Source of the DNA: Ectocarpus siliculosus
Lineage: Eukaryota; Sar; Phaeophyceae; Ectocarpales; Ectocarpaceae
DNA length: 64,000 nucleotides
NCBI GenBank assembly: GCA_000310025.1
Contig: FN649728.1
Location: 3,054,936-3,118,935, forward strand
Direction of reading: 5' to 3'
This document shows, piece by piece, positions 36,346 through 47,756 of this stretch. The position numbers and the translations under genes are program-made. Every line of letters starts with the position of its first letter. The stretch's first letter is position 1. The notes under the pieces are model-generated. The model was not told the origin of the DNA. It saw only the letters and a list, made by a program, of their open reading frames with translations, and did not search any database.

Positions 36346-37525
36346 ATGTCGCCTGCCGAAGAGAAGTGCAATAATTCTACTGCCCAACTCCGTGCACGAT
36401 CCAATAGTATACGTGAAGATAAGATAAGTGAGCCCGATAGTAGCACACGAACTACTCGTCGTAGAAACAACCATGCGCCTGCAGAAGCAAAGATAACGAC
36501 ACCTGAATCTCAGTCCCTTCAAGTTCACAACGGGAATGTAGACGAACAACTAGAGGCTGAGATTAATAGCACTAATTTCTCAGGACACTTATCTACTTCT
36601 ACAGTAGCCGCAATTCGGCTGGCCGCGTCCGCAGGGACCATCACTCAACAACAATCAAGTGCAATGCGTCGTCATCGTCTACTGCAACCCAGAGCAAGAA
36701 CGAGAAGAACAGCGCTACGTCGTTTCATCGTTCAACGTCGTAGGCAAAACAATCCACGGGTTGGCGTCATCGCCTTTGGTGACAACAGTATTTCGCTCCC
36801 CGAAGAGCACAAATTTCAGTATCCGCTCCTCTCTGATCCCAACAACATCGTCTGTCAACATTGTGGAGCCAAGCTATGGAAAGAAGAAGTTATCAACTGT
36901 TGCAGCAACGGTAAATTCTCCGTCGCCAACTTGCCTCCGTTACCAGACGCTGCCAGAGAGTTGTTCAATCACCCCAACGTAATCCAACACCAACGGCGAT
37001 TAAATAGTCTGTTTTCTTTTACGGCTCTAGGGGCAAGTCCGAAAGGGTGTTGGGAAGGAACGCCGTCTCCGCCGTCAATGCTCACGATGTGTGGCAAGGC
37101 ATATCGCCGAATATTTGATGCCGAAAACCTATACACAGGAGAACAACGTCAACCATCAAATAACGCGAGATTTTATGTCTACGACGACGAGCACAGAGCG
37201 CACGGCGAAAGCCTCGGCATCGATCCTAATATCGTCGACTCCGTCCGAAACCTTCTCAGTCAACACAACTCGTGGGTTAATACTTTTTACCAGAGCGCCG
37301 TAGACGAAATCGTCAGAAATGACCATGAGATCCACGACGCACAGATTTGCTTTGGACCTGTAGATCGGACGACACATGGCCCTATTTTGGGCGATCTGCC
37401 CACGACGTCGGAGATCGCAGCATGCATATTCCAAGAAGACACGACGGCACAACTTTTCCGACAAGTATACACATTCCCCCGTAACGGTGACTCGGGAAGA
37501 CCACGGTTTGTACCTATATTCTCTG
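36346..37525 (+). pseudogene. Helitron Rep/helicase, segment 1 (N-terminal)
   Basis: Open from ATG 36346 to the first insertion; composition continues upstream, so the true start may be earlier. Residues 1-140 are basic, Ser/Thr/Arg-rich. A zinc-finger-like block follows (VCQHCGAKLWKEE, then CC) and the Helitron N-terminal domain (LPPLPDAARELFNHPN, SLFSFTALGAS, ARFYVYDDEHRAHGESLGID, LLSQHNSWVNTFYQS). This is the region before the HUH nuclease in eukaryotic Helitron proteins. Reading stops at 37533 only because of the element inserted after 37525; the frame resumes at 38673. Confidence 0.75.
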
Positions 37526-38665
37526 CCAGTTAGGGTGCTTCTTATCGACCAATAAAACACGAAAAAAAAAAACGAAACCGTTTTTTCTTCAACACATATG
37601 GAGGCGTTTTTGAACGAAAGCGTGAAAAGAAGGAGCCCGGTTTTTTTGGGGCTTGCTACTTAAACGAATTCGTGTTTTTGACAGAAGCATCGGACAAGCG
37701 CACCGCAGGCGCTGTAACATCACTGAGAACGCTAGAAAGACCTGCCAGACTCACGTCCAGGTCTGTTGTGGAGATGGACAAGCGGCAGAAGCGGCGTTCA
37801 GTCCGTTGTTGGTCCAAAACTAGACATTGCGTGGTGCTCTCGTCTTCAACTGCTGCTGTTGGTGCTGGGGAATGTTTTTCGATCACACATAGCAAACACG
37901 GAAACAGTAGAACGAGTACAGCAGCACCACCAAGACCTCCAAAGCGCTGATTCCTTCGGTTCGGCTGTCTATATGATACCATCTCCCGGCGCCGTGCTGC
38001 TTCGTGGGTATTGGGTGCTTGGGTGCTGCTCAATAAGGTGTGTGAGAGACGTGTGCCACCTCACCAAAATGCCGTTGGAAAAATTGCGGCGAGATTATCT
38101 GTTTTTGGTCGGACACATCAACATCAATCCACGGCGTCACGCAGCAGTAGAGCAACAGGGCCTCCAACACGCTAATTCTTTCGGATTGGCCATCTATATG
38201 ATGCTGGCCGTCAGCGCGGCTGCCGCCCTATGATTGTTGAGCTCGTCTACCTTTGGGTAGGTGGTGGTCGAAGATGGGAGTCGCAACCGTGAAAAATGAG
38301 CTGGCAAACTGAAGAAATCGCAAGCAACACCCAGGTTGCGACACTCTGCCGTGCGCCTGTTGTTGCTAAAAACTGAAAACAGCAGGCCGGGTGGACGGGA
38401 TCTTTCTAAGTGTGTTGTCCTCTGTGCCGGGTGCTGCGTATTGCGCTTTTATCGCTGCTCTATGGTGAGCAATACCATGTCAACCTGTTGTGTGCCGAGC
38501 AAAGCGTGTATTCAGGGAAGGTAACGTGCTTTTTTTTATGACATCACGAAAAGAACAAGCAAAAAAAAGTCGGGTTTTATTTCAACCGTTCCGTTTAAAA
38601 AAGAACGATTTCGACGTTGCGTTAACAATAACCCTTACGAGCCTCTCGGTTATCCCTTGCTGTTT
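37526..38665. mobile_element. hAT-like non-autonomous element in the Helitron, ~1.14 kb
   Basis: TTCTCTG is present at 37519-37525 and 38666-38672. Removing the insert plus one copy joins PIFS to GTSGWSKG in frame, so the edges are close to right. Ends are weakly inverted: CAGTTAGGG at 37527 and CCCTTGCTG (complement CAGCAAGGG) at 38654-38662, with three extra T before the right duplication. CAG-type ends and a 7-8 bp duplication suggest hAT. Inside is a two-copy motif (ATTC.TTCGG.T.GGC..TCTATATGAT at about 37950 and 38175). No transposase. A ~110-bp subterminal segment (37573-37690) resembles one in the Harbinger element (48683-48790). Confidence 0.65.
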
Positions 38666-38672
38666 TTCTCTG

Positions 38673-38909
38673 GCACATCAGGGTGGTCAAAGGGAACGTG
38701 GCTACGCGACGAAAGACGCGTCGCCGGCGAAACCGTCGGACCATCCGGTCACAAAGTTCCTATCGCTCACTACGTGCGACAAAGAGTACTTTCCGAGCCC
38801 ACTTTTCACCTGTTTAGTAGAGTTACGCAGGAGTACCTCTGCGACATGTACTCACGTCAAGAAGAACAGAGCCTCCAATACCTGTCCTCAGCTGAAGGCC
38901 AGAAACGTG
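38673..38909 (+). pseudogene. Helitron Rep/helicase, segment 2
   Basis: Continues segment 1: GTSGWSKGTWLRDERRVAG, HYVRQRVLSEPTFHLFSRVT, QEYLCDMYSRQEEQSLQYLS, EGQKR. This corresponds to the block before the Rep domain in Helitron proteins, where the polypeptide 'LLQQYIVD..KIE..RL.Y' is typical. It ends at 38909 where the gag-only retrotransposon is inserted, with ACGTG duplicated, and continues at 47757. Confidence 0.75.
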
Positions 38910-39274
38910 TGTTCGTGAGGTGGATTATGCCATCCTTACGAAGGCTACTGCGGTAGTACTCATGTGTGGTTTTGAGCTATGCAGGTGCGCAAGTGCGTGA
39001 CCGTCCATCGGTCATTTGGATCTTCGGGGTATCTCCGGTAGTAGGATCTTTGGCAAGTTGTCGCGCATTCCTTGCTGTCATGTATTCCGAGTTCCGAATG
39101 CGTCTTGCGACTGTTGCTCGCGTGCCTCGGTGTTTGTGATGCACCTGGGTGCCCACTCTCTTCCGTTGCTTGTGTCTACGAGGACGACCAATAAAACGAC
39201 TTTACCATCTCTTCACATTGTCAAACGGGACAGCCGTGCTCATCCAGCAGCACTCGGCTTGGGGCCAATCAACA
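38910..39274 (+). repeat. Left LTR of the gag-only element
   Basis: 365 bp, TG...CA borders. Contains AATAAA at about 39189, a possible polyadenylation signal. It is also the empty-site copy that proves the 5-bp target GTGCC (39149-39153) used by the copia element in the right LTR. Confidence 0.9.
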
Positions 39275-39324
39275 CTCTAGAGTTCTTGTGGCGTTAACGT
39301 CATAGTCTAGTGCGGCAGACACAC

Positions 39325-40648
39325 ATGTCTTCGAACGACTCTGTGAACTCTGGCGGGGGCGAGGCTGGCCCGACTCATGAGGAGCTTAGGACGGCCATCG
39401 ACGACGCCGTGGGCGACGCCAGCACCAGAATGGAGAAGATGGTGACGGAGAAACTGGAAGGCATCATGAACACCTTGTCCCGGTTAGTGCCCGGGACACC
39501 GCCCGCCGGAAGTGCGACCGCAGCGGGCGGCGGGGGGGAGTCACAGGGGAGGACGCACGCCTTCCCTGGCGCGGGTCAGCTAGACCAAGCGCCGAATACT
39601 GGACGAGGGCTCGAGGGAGCGAGAGGACTGCGAGGCCCGGAAACACGAGAGCCTACACCACACGGTGCTATCTCGCGAGAGGGAATCAGCAGAGGAGGAG
39701 CAAGCTTCACGGTATGCTTTCAGCTCGCATGCCCGTATCCCACGCCTGAAACAGTTGGACTTCAACGGAGACGAGAAAAACTGGCTGATGTTCCGAAACG
39801 ATTTCATTACGCAGGTTCAGACTTGTGGGATGGGTCGCGCCTTGAGCGACAGCAGAGACATTGAGGTCCTAGGCGTAGACGATGATGGCATGATAGAGCA
39901 AGGAGTGGAAGTAGGGGAGATAGCCATGTACCGGGATTTGTGGGGGATGCTGACCGGAGCGATATCCAACAACTCCACAAAAATGCTGGTGTACGATCGA
40001 AAGGGGCCCTCGGCAGCGTGGCGTGCGTTAGAAGAAACATTCACCCCCTTGACCGGCGGCGAGCAGATCTCGCTGATCGGAAAGTTTTATAATGCCCAAC
40101 AAGGGAAGAACCAGGAACCCCGAGTGTTTTTCCAGGAGTTCAAGTCCGTAGTGACTAACCTAGAGTTGGCATTCGACCAGCCCATCCCAAAAATGCTCGT
40201 GTATGCACGGTTCCTCGATGCGCTTTCCCCGGAATTCGAGATTCAAAAGCAACAGCTGCTCGCCCAGAAAACACTCGATGAAGAAGAGATTTTGAGAGTG
40301 CTTCGCACACGGGCTGGGCAACTGAAAGCGGAGGAAAAGAAGGGGAAGAGTGATCGGCGAGCGAACCATCATGCGTTCGTAGCAGTAGAGGGGAAGGGGG
40401 GAGGAAAGAGACGTCCGAAACAAAACCGAGGTTACGAAGAGGCGAATATAGCTAGCGATAAGAGAGTCAAGTGCTACGTCTGTGATGGTGACCACTATGC
40501 GAGTGCATGCCCAGAGAAGCTTTGCCAGAGGTGCGGAAAAAAGGGGCACAACGCGAAAAACTGCCCATCGAGAACTGAAACTGCAGTCGCCGCGATTGAA
40601 GTTGGAGTCGGTGGTGTTGAGTTAGACGTCGCATACGAAGCACTCTGA
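39325..40648 (+). CDS. Gag polyprotein of the gag-only LTR element (frameshifted)
   Basis: The 3' frame (open to 40648) encodes a copia-type Gag: KNWLMFRNDFITQVQTCGMG, WRALEETFTPLTGGEQISLI, FFQEFKSVVTNLELAFDQPI, DALSPEFEIQKQQLLAQKTL. Two zinc knuckles end it: CYVCDGDHYASAC (CX2CX3HX4C) and CQRCGKKGHNAKNC (canonical CX2CX4HX4C), for RNA packaging. The likely N-terminus (MSSNDSVNSGGGEAGP, ATG 39325) is in another frame, and the switch lies between about 39584 and 39640; a one-base error or mutation is likely. No protease, integrase or reverse transcriptase follows up to the gap. Such a Gag could support mobilisation by pol proteins supplied in trans. Confidence 0.8.
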
Positions 40649-41330
40649 TGTTGTCTAGATCTGTTTTCCCAGCGGTGCATCAACGCCCGTTCGCTTTCGT
40701 GCCTTGCGTGCAATTCGGCTCGTCGGCATTTCCCCATCAAGAGCCGATTTTGATGATACGACTGACGAAAGTACAAAGGGGAATTTTTTCTGGCCTGTTA
40801 CTTTTCCGCCGTTCGCTCGTTGTTTTTTTTTCTTGTGTGTTCGATCGGGATACGAACGCAGTCCGCGAAACTCGATGTTGCCTGTCCGGTATACCATGCG
40901 CATCTCAGTAACTAACCGCGTAGGTTGAGCCATGATGAGGCTTATTGCACGATGAAATACTGAGGATGGTGTGGCATTCCGTTGTCGTCTCACTTTGAGG
41001 AATGGTGATCCGCAGGGCACTGCGGTCACACCAATTTGATTGATGATGTTCGGAATTATTTTGCCTGAAATCAGGGAGGGCTGATGAATGACGCCTTTTT
41101 CCGTGATAGATGGCTACCAGCGTCTCTCATATTAGCAGGTACCGGCAGGCTGGTTGATGAACTGTTTGTGATTGATATGCTGCTTCGATCGTCCTCTGAT
41201 GTGTAGGCTGAGAGGGGGCACCCTCCCCTAACATGTGGTTGATTGCCCTTTTATATGATCTTTCATTGATGTACAGACCGAGGGGGGCACCCCTCACTGT
41301 CATGTGATCGACAATGGTGATCGGGGTTGG

Positions 41331-41430
41331 NNNNNNNNNNNNNNNNNNNNNNNNNNNNNNNNNNNNNNNNNNNNNNNNNNNNNNNNNNNNNNNNNNNNNN
41401 NNNNNNNNNNNNNNNNNNNNNNNNNNNNNN
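41331..41430. other. Assembly gap (100 N)
   Basis: Exactly 100 unknown bases, the usual placeholder for a gap of unknown length. It lies between the gag gene and the right LTR, so missing coding sequence cannot be excluded. Confidence 1.
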
Positions 41431-41913
41431 AAGGAGTAGCAAAAAATGTCTAGGTCCAGTGTCTCTCGAAGCGGGGTACCGTTGTGGTTGAGATACTGCT
41501 TGATCTTCCTCTTGGTTGATCGCCCTCTATAAAAATGTCATTTAGCGATGTAGCGTTAGGTTTTACGTTTTTCCGCTGCAATTTGGCATTGGTGCTTGTG
41601 GCCTTAGGCGCGCCGCGGTGCTGACAGCAACTCGATACAGTAGGGATCCTGTTGGCTGGGAGGGGACTACTTGAAAAGGGGTAGTACAAATGCCTGACAG
41701 TTGTAGACGTGTAGGTTTGCAACTTTGTGACTGCTGTGTTGATTGTGTTGACAGTTCAATCAGCAGGATGACCCGTGGGGGCGGAGGGTTTTGATCCGGT
41801 GGCCGGGTTTCCCTTCGTTTGTTTTATTTTTGTTTCTTTTTGGAGTTTTCTATGAGTACCCTGAGCGCTTTGGTTTTGAGAGCATTCGTTATGATGTACA
41901 GAATCAGGGAGGG

Positions 41914-42157
41914 TGTTCGTGAGGTGGATTATGCCATCCTTACGAAGGCTACTGCGGTAGTACTCATGTGTGGTTTTGAGCTATGCAGGTGCGCAAGTGC
42001 GTGACCGTCCATCGGTCATTTGGATCTTCGGGGTATCTCCGGTAGTAGGATCTTTGGCAAGTTGTCGCGCATTCCTTGCTGTCATGTATTCCGAGTTCCG
42101 AATGCGTCTTGCGACTGTTGCTCGCGTGCCTCGGTGTTTGTGATGCACCTGGGTGCC
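41914..42157 (+). repeat. Right LTR of the gag-only element, first part
   Basis: Matches 38910-39153 base for base as read by eye. Interrupted at the GTGCC target by the copia element; the remaining 121 bp are at 47631-47751. Confidence 0.9.
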
Positions 42158-42395
42158 TGTTGAGGCAACAGCACTGTCACTGCAGTTGCTGTACAGCTAT
42201 TCCTTCAGCTGTGGCTACAAAGTAGCTGGCATGTGATGCGAGGTTAGGTAGGCAAACACACAGAGTGATATTATTATCCACACAGACGCCCAAGCTGTCT
42301 TCACCTGACGGTTACAGACTTGGCAACGCCTTCACAATACCGCATAAACCCATGCAGTAGAATAGAGTCGTTCTTGTACCGCAATTACTCCAACA
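42158..42395 (-). repeat. 3' LTR of the copia element
   Basis: 238 bp. Just inside it, three near-copies of TGTCCTCTCRARA (about 42396, 42458 and 42479) give the purine run GAGAGGACA on the coding strand next to the LTR, a possible polypurine tract. Confidence 0.9.
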
Positions 42396-42673
42396 TGTCC
42401 TCTCAAGAACTACGTCATTCTAGTACCTATGCATCAGATCCAATTCTCTCTCAATGTCCTCTCGAAAACAATATCCATGTCCTCTCGAAACAATGCTATC
42501 TTAAGAACTTCTGTCTCAATATCAATTGTTTTGCCTTCCTCAGCTGCGTTGCATCAGCAGCGATTTATTTTCCTTCGACACAAATCTCCCGAATTTTCTT
42601 CTAACATATACACACACATACACCATCCAACCCTCAAGACATAAAGTCTGATTACGAAGAAGAGGGGAGGTGA

Positions 42674-45600
42674 TCAAACTCCTAACAGCATGCCACGGGC
42701 GCGGAGAAACTCCGACGGGTTTAGCCCTTTCGTAAAAATGTCCGCTTTCTGAAGCGACGTCGATATTTGCTTCACGTCTACGACTCCATCAGCTACCAGC
42801 GACCTTACGTGGTGAAACTTTACGTCAATGTGCTTCGTCCTTGGGGTGATACGGAAGCTACGAGTTAATTTTAGAGCTCCCGAGTTGTCCTCCCACACCA
42901 CGGTTGCTTCTTCCTGAGTCTGATTTATGGTGTCCAGCAGGTGGCGGAAGTACTTGATGATGTTGCACCCCTTCGACAAAGCCACGAACTCTGCTTCAAC
43001 GGAAGAGGTCGCCACCACCGTCTGCTTGGATGATGTCCATTCCACCGGTCCACCAGCGAAGTACAACACGACTCCCGTGGTGGAGTAGCCCTTGTCTAGG
43101 TCGCCTGCAAAATCTGAGTCGACAAACGCCGTAATGACGTTTCCATCTCCGGCGTCCTCGCCGTAGCGTACACCGATTGATATCGTACCTTTCAGGTACC
43201 TGAGTACGCGTTTGAGTTTCTGCATCGCCCTCGGACCTGGTTTCGCCATACTCCGCGTCAGAACCATTACGGAGTGAGTAATGTCGGGCCTTGTGCACCT
43301 GCTGAGATATAGAAGCGAGCCTGTGGCGGAGCGGAAATATGTGGTATCCTCCGCTGACAGCACCTCGTCCTCCAAGACGGACACCGGTCCAGCCTCAGAC
43401 GGAGATGTCGTCGGACGCGCGTCGGCCATGCCGAACTTGTCCAACACTGCGTTGGTATACGCTTCCTGTTCCAAAAGAATCGTCCCTGCGGCTCTGTCTC
43501 GGTTGATTCCCATACCGAGTAGGAATCTGGCTCCTCCCAGGTCCACCGTTTCGAAACGCTCATTCAGCTGATCGACTATGCTCAGCACTTTGTTCTCGCC
43601 CTCCCCGGTCAGCAGAATGTCATCCACATAAACGAGAAGGAGCACATCTCCGTCGTCCAGGATGTACAAGCACGGTTCAGCGGTGCTCTCAACAAATCCG
43701 ATCTTCAGGAGAAAGTCGTGCAGAGTGCCCCACCAGCCTTTTTGGGGAAAAACGCAACCCGTAAAGCCATGCTCTGAGCTTCCAGACTTGCCTGGCTCTC
43801 CCGCTGTCGCACGAGAATCCTTCCGGGGGAATGACGTACACTGGTTTCGATCTCGGTTCCATCCTCGCGTGGAGGAACGCCGTCCTGATGTCGGCTTGGC
43901 GAAGAACAAGTCCATTCTTGGCTGCATGCGCAACTATCAGATGGACGGCTTGGAGAGACGCTACCGGTGCAGCATTGTCGGTTCCGGTCTCAGCTTCGTA
44001 AAATCCTTGCACTACGATTCTCGATTTCTGTCGCACAGCGATGCCGGCCTCGTTGTACTTCCATTTGTAGATGTATTTTGACGGGATGATTTGAGCATCG
44101 CACGGGGGATCGACCCACTCATAAACGTCGTGGTCTAGCAAGGAGCGATTCTCCTCCTCCATGCTTTTCATCCATCCAACAGCATCTGGTCCGTTGACCG
44201 CTGCGCGGTAGTTCGGTGGATCGGCGGGCATGTATCCTAGTTGGCCAGGTATCCCTTGACCAAGGTTCCCGATCTCACCTCCGATCACCAGCGCGTATTC
44301 CGTTTCGAACACCTGCTCCGTCGTAAACAGGTTCAGACGGTCCCGCGGCCTTGTCGTACGACCGCTTTTGCGCACCGCGGGTGGTTCTTCGTCCGGTCCG
44401 TCGTTCGTTTCTGCTAGTTCTGGTTCCTCGTCTTTTGTCTCGGCCCCAGTAGTGATGATGCCGGGCTGGAAAATCTGGCCTTGTTCGGGAAATGGGTCAG
44501 ACCCGTGCATGGGGCGGGCGACGTCGCGGGCATCTACCTCGCGGAATGACACTTCAGCAGAGTTTGTAATTTTGAGTGGTTCCGCCGGGTCCCATAGCCG
44601 CCACGTCTTGCTGGTTGTATTGTATCCCACCATGTAATACTTCTTGGCCCTGGCAGAAAACTTATCGTTTCGCGAGCGAGCTTCTACGTGTTTAAACGCT
44701 ACAGACCCCCACTCATGCATGTGCTTCAAGCTGCCGAGTGGTTTGTCCTCCCAAACCTCAAGTGGTGCTTTGCCGTCCAGGACGTCAGTAGGTGTGCGGT
44801 TCTTGATGTAAATGGCGGCCTTCACGGCTTCCGCCCACAGTTGACGCGGTAGGTGCGGAGCTCCAAGCATGAGACTACGTGCTGCACCGATGACGGTCCC
44901 GAAACCGCGTTCGGCGACAGCATTCCCTTGAGGGACGTACGGGGGGCTTGTCTCCACAGCGATCCCGAAGGACCGACACATTGCTAAGAACCTACCCTTG
45001 AAGTCGGCTGCGCCATCGCAATGGATTTTCCCGATGCAGATGCCCTCGGGATCGGCGACTTCTTTAATCAGTGTTTCGAGCGCGTCAGTCACTCCATCCT
45101 TTGTCTTCAGGGGAATGCCCCACCGCATGCGAGATTTATCGTCGGTGAACATTACGATATGCTGACATCCGCTATACGATGGCACACCATGTTTTCCCCA
45201 CAGGTCGAGATGCATAAGCATCATTCGCGTCAGTGAACGGGCGCGGCCAACCGGGGGGTGACTCGCCTTCTTGCTTTTGGATACATCGCACACTTCGCAG
45301 TCACCTGGTTGAATGTTGGTGATGAACTTGATGCCGGTGCCTTCCTTATCCGAGAGCTGCTTCAGGGCGCGCGCATTGCAATGTCCCATCCTCCGGTGCC
45401 AGACACCGGCATCGGTATCGGCACGGAAAACCAGCGGAGAACTAGGCAGGTCGAGATTCAGGTCGTCCAGGATGAGATTCACGACGTACATTCGAGGCAC
45501 CTCTGCTGTTGATATGGGGAAAGACAGGTTCCGGCTTCGCAGGGCCGGAGGTGCCGAAAGTAGATCCGTCTTCACCCCCTTCTCATCCAACGCTCCGACA

Positions 45601-47330
45601 GAAAATGTGTTTGCTCCAAGATCCCGCACAAGCAGAACCTCCAATTCTATCGGGACGGGTTGACCTTTGTCATTCTTGAGTTTGAACTTCAGCGTACCTT
45701 TCTTGGTGGCGCTGGATGTGCCGCACGAACCCTTGATGCGGACGTCGCAGTCAACCAAGTCGACTACATGTTGTGAGACTGGGCTCTCGCCGCTTACCAT
45801 GTGTCCCGAAGCGGCGGTGTCGATGAACACCCTCGTATGCTCGGCGGGCGCTGTCTTGTCCACTGCACGAAAAACGTTGGTGTACGCGACCAGCTCCTCA
45901 TGCTGTATCGCGGCAGGCGGGTCCATTTCCTGCTCGTAGGAGGCAGCAGGCTCCTCGGTTTCCTCTGCTGTGGCAGGCGCAATCGGCACCTGCAATGGGA
46001 CAGCACGTTCCAACAATGGTAGCGAAGCTGTGGCAGGCGCAGCCAACACCTGCCCTACATTGACATCGGACGCCTCCTCAGGGGTCGATGCAGCAGGCGC
46101 AAACGGCACCTGCTCGGGATCGCCTATGGCGATCTCGAACGATTCCAGCGTGAGGTCGACCTCGCGCGCGTGCGTGAGCCACGCCTGTGTCGTGGCTTCC
46201 GCGATCGTGTTGACCTGCTGCTGCTGCTGCGGTTGCTGTTGTTCACGGTTCGAAAACCGCGTGGCATTGGAGGCGCGAAGCGGGCAGTTCGTCCAGGTGT
46301 GTTCCGTAGAATTGTGACAGTAACTGCATAAGCCGTCCCTGTCGTACCCGCGTCTTTGCTGTGAGTGGTTTGGCCGTCCAGAGGGCCGGTTGTCGGAAGA
46401 CGCACCACCAGCTCCGTTGCCAGAAGTTGCGCCGCCATGGTTCTGGTCGTTGCTGTTGTTCCCCCTCGACGACCCGTTGTTACGGTTCGACGAGTTGTTC
46501 CAGCTGCCACGTCCGCGTCCACCGCGCTGCGCGCGTCCACGACCATGATGACCGCCGCCCTTACGGAAAGAACGCGCTCCACCGTGTGTGACGGTATTCA
46601 GCGCACGGCTGCTGCTTCCGGACGCGTTCTTCGAGGCAACTTTACCACGAATGTGCATCGCGTGGAACGAAGTGGCTCGGTCGGCGACCTCCTCGAAGGA
46701 CAAGACGCTCCCAGCAGCCTGGCCGCACAGCAGCCCTGTCTTGAACTCTTTGTAGTGGTCGTCCGGCAGTGCTTTCAGGAAAGCGAACGTCTTTCGGTGG
46801 TCAGCCACCGTGTCGTTATACACGGCTAGCTCCGTGCAGATCCGGCGCATGTCTTGAATAACATTGGCCGGATCAAAGTCGTGGTCCGCAGTAACTGCCA
46901 AAGATATGAACTTCTCGTGCAGCTCCTGCGTACGGTATACCCCAGCGGCCTGGTACTTTCGTTCCAGGGCGAGGAATGCTCCACGACCGTCTCCGTTGTA
47001 GGAAGACCCGATAGGCGCGTATGCCTGCACAGTCTGTGAGGCCGCGCTCTGGTAGCCCCCGGTTTCAGATGTAGCGAGCATCAGCCGGGTAAAGATCTGT
47101 CCGTTCTTGTCCTGGTATCCTTCCAGGGCAGTTTGGTATGCCAAAGTCTGGTTTGGCGTAGCGCTTGGTCCAGGATCCGTAGGGGCTTTCTCCACTCCCA
47201 ACAGAACCTTGTGCAGCTTGTCCTCCATAAATAAGGAGGTCTGCAGAGTTCGCCAGCCGACGTAGTCGCCTGGGTCACCACTGAACTTGGCGAATCCTCT
47301 TCGGATCTCGCCTGACGAGCCGGTAGCCAT
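42674..47330 (-). CDS. Ty1/copia Gag-Pol polyprotein (one frameshift)
   Basis: Starts at ATG 47330 (MATGSSGEIRRGFAKFSGDP). Gag occupies about 1-250. A CCHC-like knuckle CSYCHNSTEHTWTNC is near 331-347, preceded by a Gly/Asn/Arg-rich stretch. The protease motif is VFIDTAASGHM (~500). The GAG-pre-integrase motif WHRRMGHC leads to CEVCDVSKSKK. The integrase triad is HLDLWG (~D708), HCDGAADF (~D772) and AVAERGF (~E806). The reverse transcriptase starts KYIYKWKYNEAG..KSRIVV. The first frame ends at 43689; a second (43933-42674) continues with YVDDILL, then RNase H (FVDSDFAGDLDKGYSTTG, SSVEAEF, KADIFTKGL). The frame change coincides with a five-T run at 43739-43743, so one extra base or an assembly error explains it; programmed shifting here, inside reverse transcriptase, is unlikely. 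Confidence 0.95.
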
Positions 47331-47387
47331 GCTTACCGACGCTTGTGACTCTGGTGTACTAGCTCGAGCAACTCGAGGCTCAAAACC

Positions 47388-47625
47388 TGTTGAGGCAACA
47401 GCACTGTCACTGCAGTTGCTGTACAGCTATTCCTTCAGCTGTGGCTACAAAGTAGCTGGCATGTGATGCGAGGTTAGGTAGGCAAACACACAGAGTGATA
47501 TTATTATCCACACAGACGCCCAAGCTGTCTTCACCTGACGGTTACAGACTTGGCAACGCCTTCACAATACCGCATAAACCCATGCAGTAGAATAGAGTCG
47601 TTCTTGTACCGCAATTACTCCAACA
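47388..47625 (-). repeat. 5' LTR of the copia element
   Basis: 238 bp, apparently identical to the 3' LTR. The base run after it on the coding strand (GGTTTTGAGCCTCGAGTTG) is the expected primer-binding position; I could not assign the tRNA. Confidence 0.9.
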
Positions 47626-47630
47626 GTGCC

Positions 47631-47751
47631 CACTCTCTTCCGTTGCTTGTGTCTACGAGGACGACCAATAAAACGACTTTACCATCTCTTCACATTGTCA
47701 AACGGGACAGCCGTGCTCATCCAGCAGCACTCGGCTTGGGGCCAATCAACA
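47631..47751 (+). repeat. Right LTR of the gag-only element, second part
   Basis: 121 bp matching 39154-39274. Followed by the ACGTG duplication and the resumed Helitron frame. Confidence 0.9.
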
Positions 47752-47756
47752 ACGTG

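Larger units (their letters stand above)
42158..47625 (-). mobile_element. Full-length Ty1/copia LTR retrotransposon, 5,468 bp
   Basis: 238-bp LTRs at 42158-42395 and 47388-47625 look identical by eye and have TG...CA borders (TGTTGAGGCAACA...CTCCAACA as printed). They are flanked by the 5-bp duplication GTGCC (42153-42157 and 47626-47630). Genes run on the minus strand, so 47388-47625 is the 5' LTR. Gag and pol occupy nearly all the interior. The element sits inside the right LTR of the gag-only element, whose intact left LTR shows the unoccupied site. Identical LTRs mean a recent insertion. A single-base frameshift in pol is the only visible defect. Confidence 0.95.
38910..47751 (+). mobile_element. 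Gag-only LTR retrotransposon, split by a copia insertion
   Basis: The left LTR is 38910-39274 (365 bp, TGTTCGTG...AATCAACA). The right LTR is 41914-42157 plus 47631-47751 (244+121 bp), interrupted by the copia element at 42158-47625. The LTRs look identical by eye. A 5-bp duplication ACGTG flanks the whole (38905-38909 and 47752-47756). A polypurine run (AATCAGGGAGGG) precedes the right LTR. The internal part (39275-41913) encodes a Gag and, as far as visible, no pol; 100 N at 41331-41430 hide an unknown length. Removing it rejoins the Helitron frame EGQKR to ATTYKTLEDAP. Confidence 0.85.

Noticed and set aside
38490-38918. 142-codon plus frame across the hAT-like/Helitron border
   Set aside because: It spans the insertion border in a different frame from the Helitron protein; a shadow frame.
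43689-43933. Programmed frameshift between copia Gag and Pol
   Set aside because: The shift is inside the reverse transcriptase, not at a gag-pol border, and sits on a homopolymer; a mutation or assembly error is simpler.
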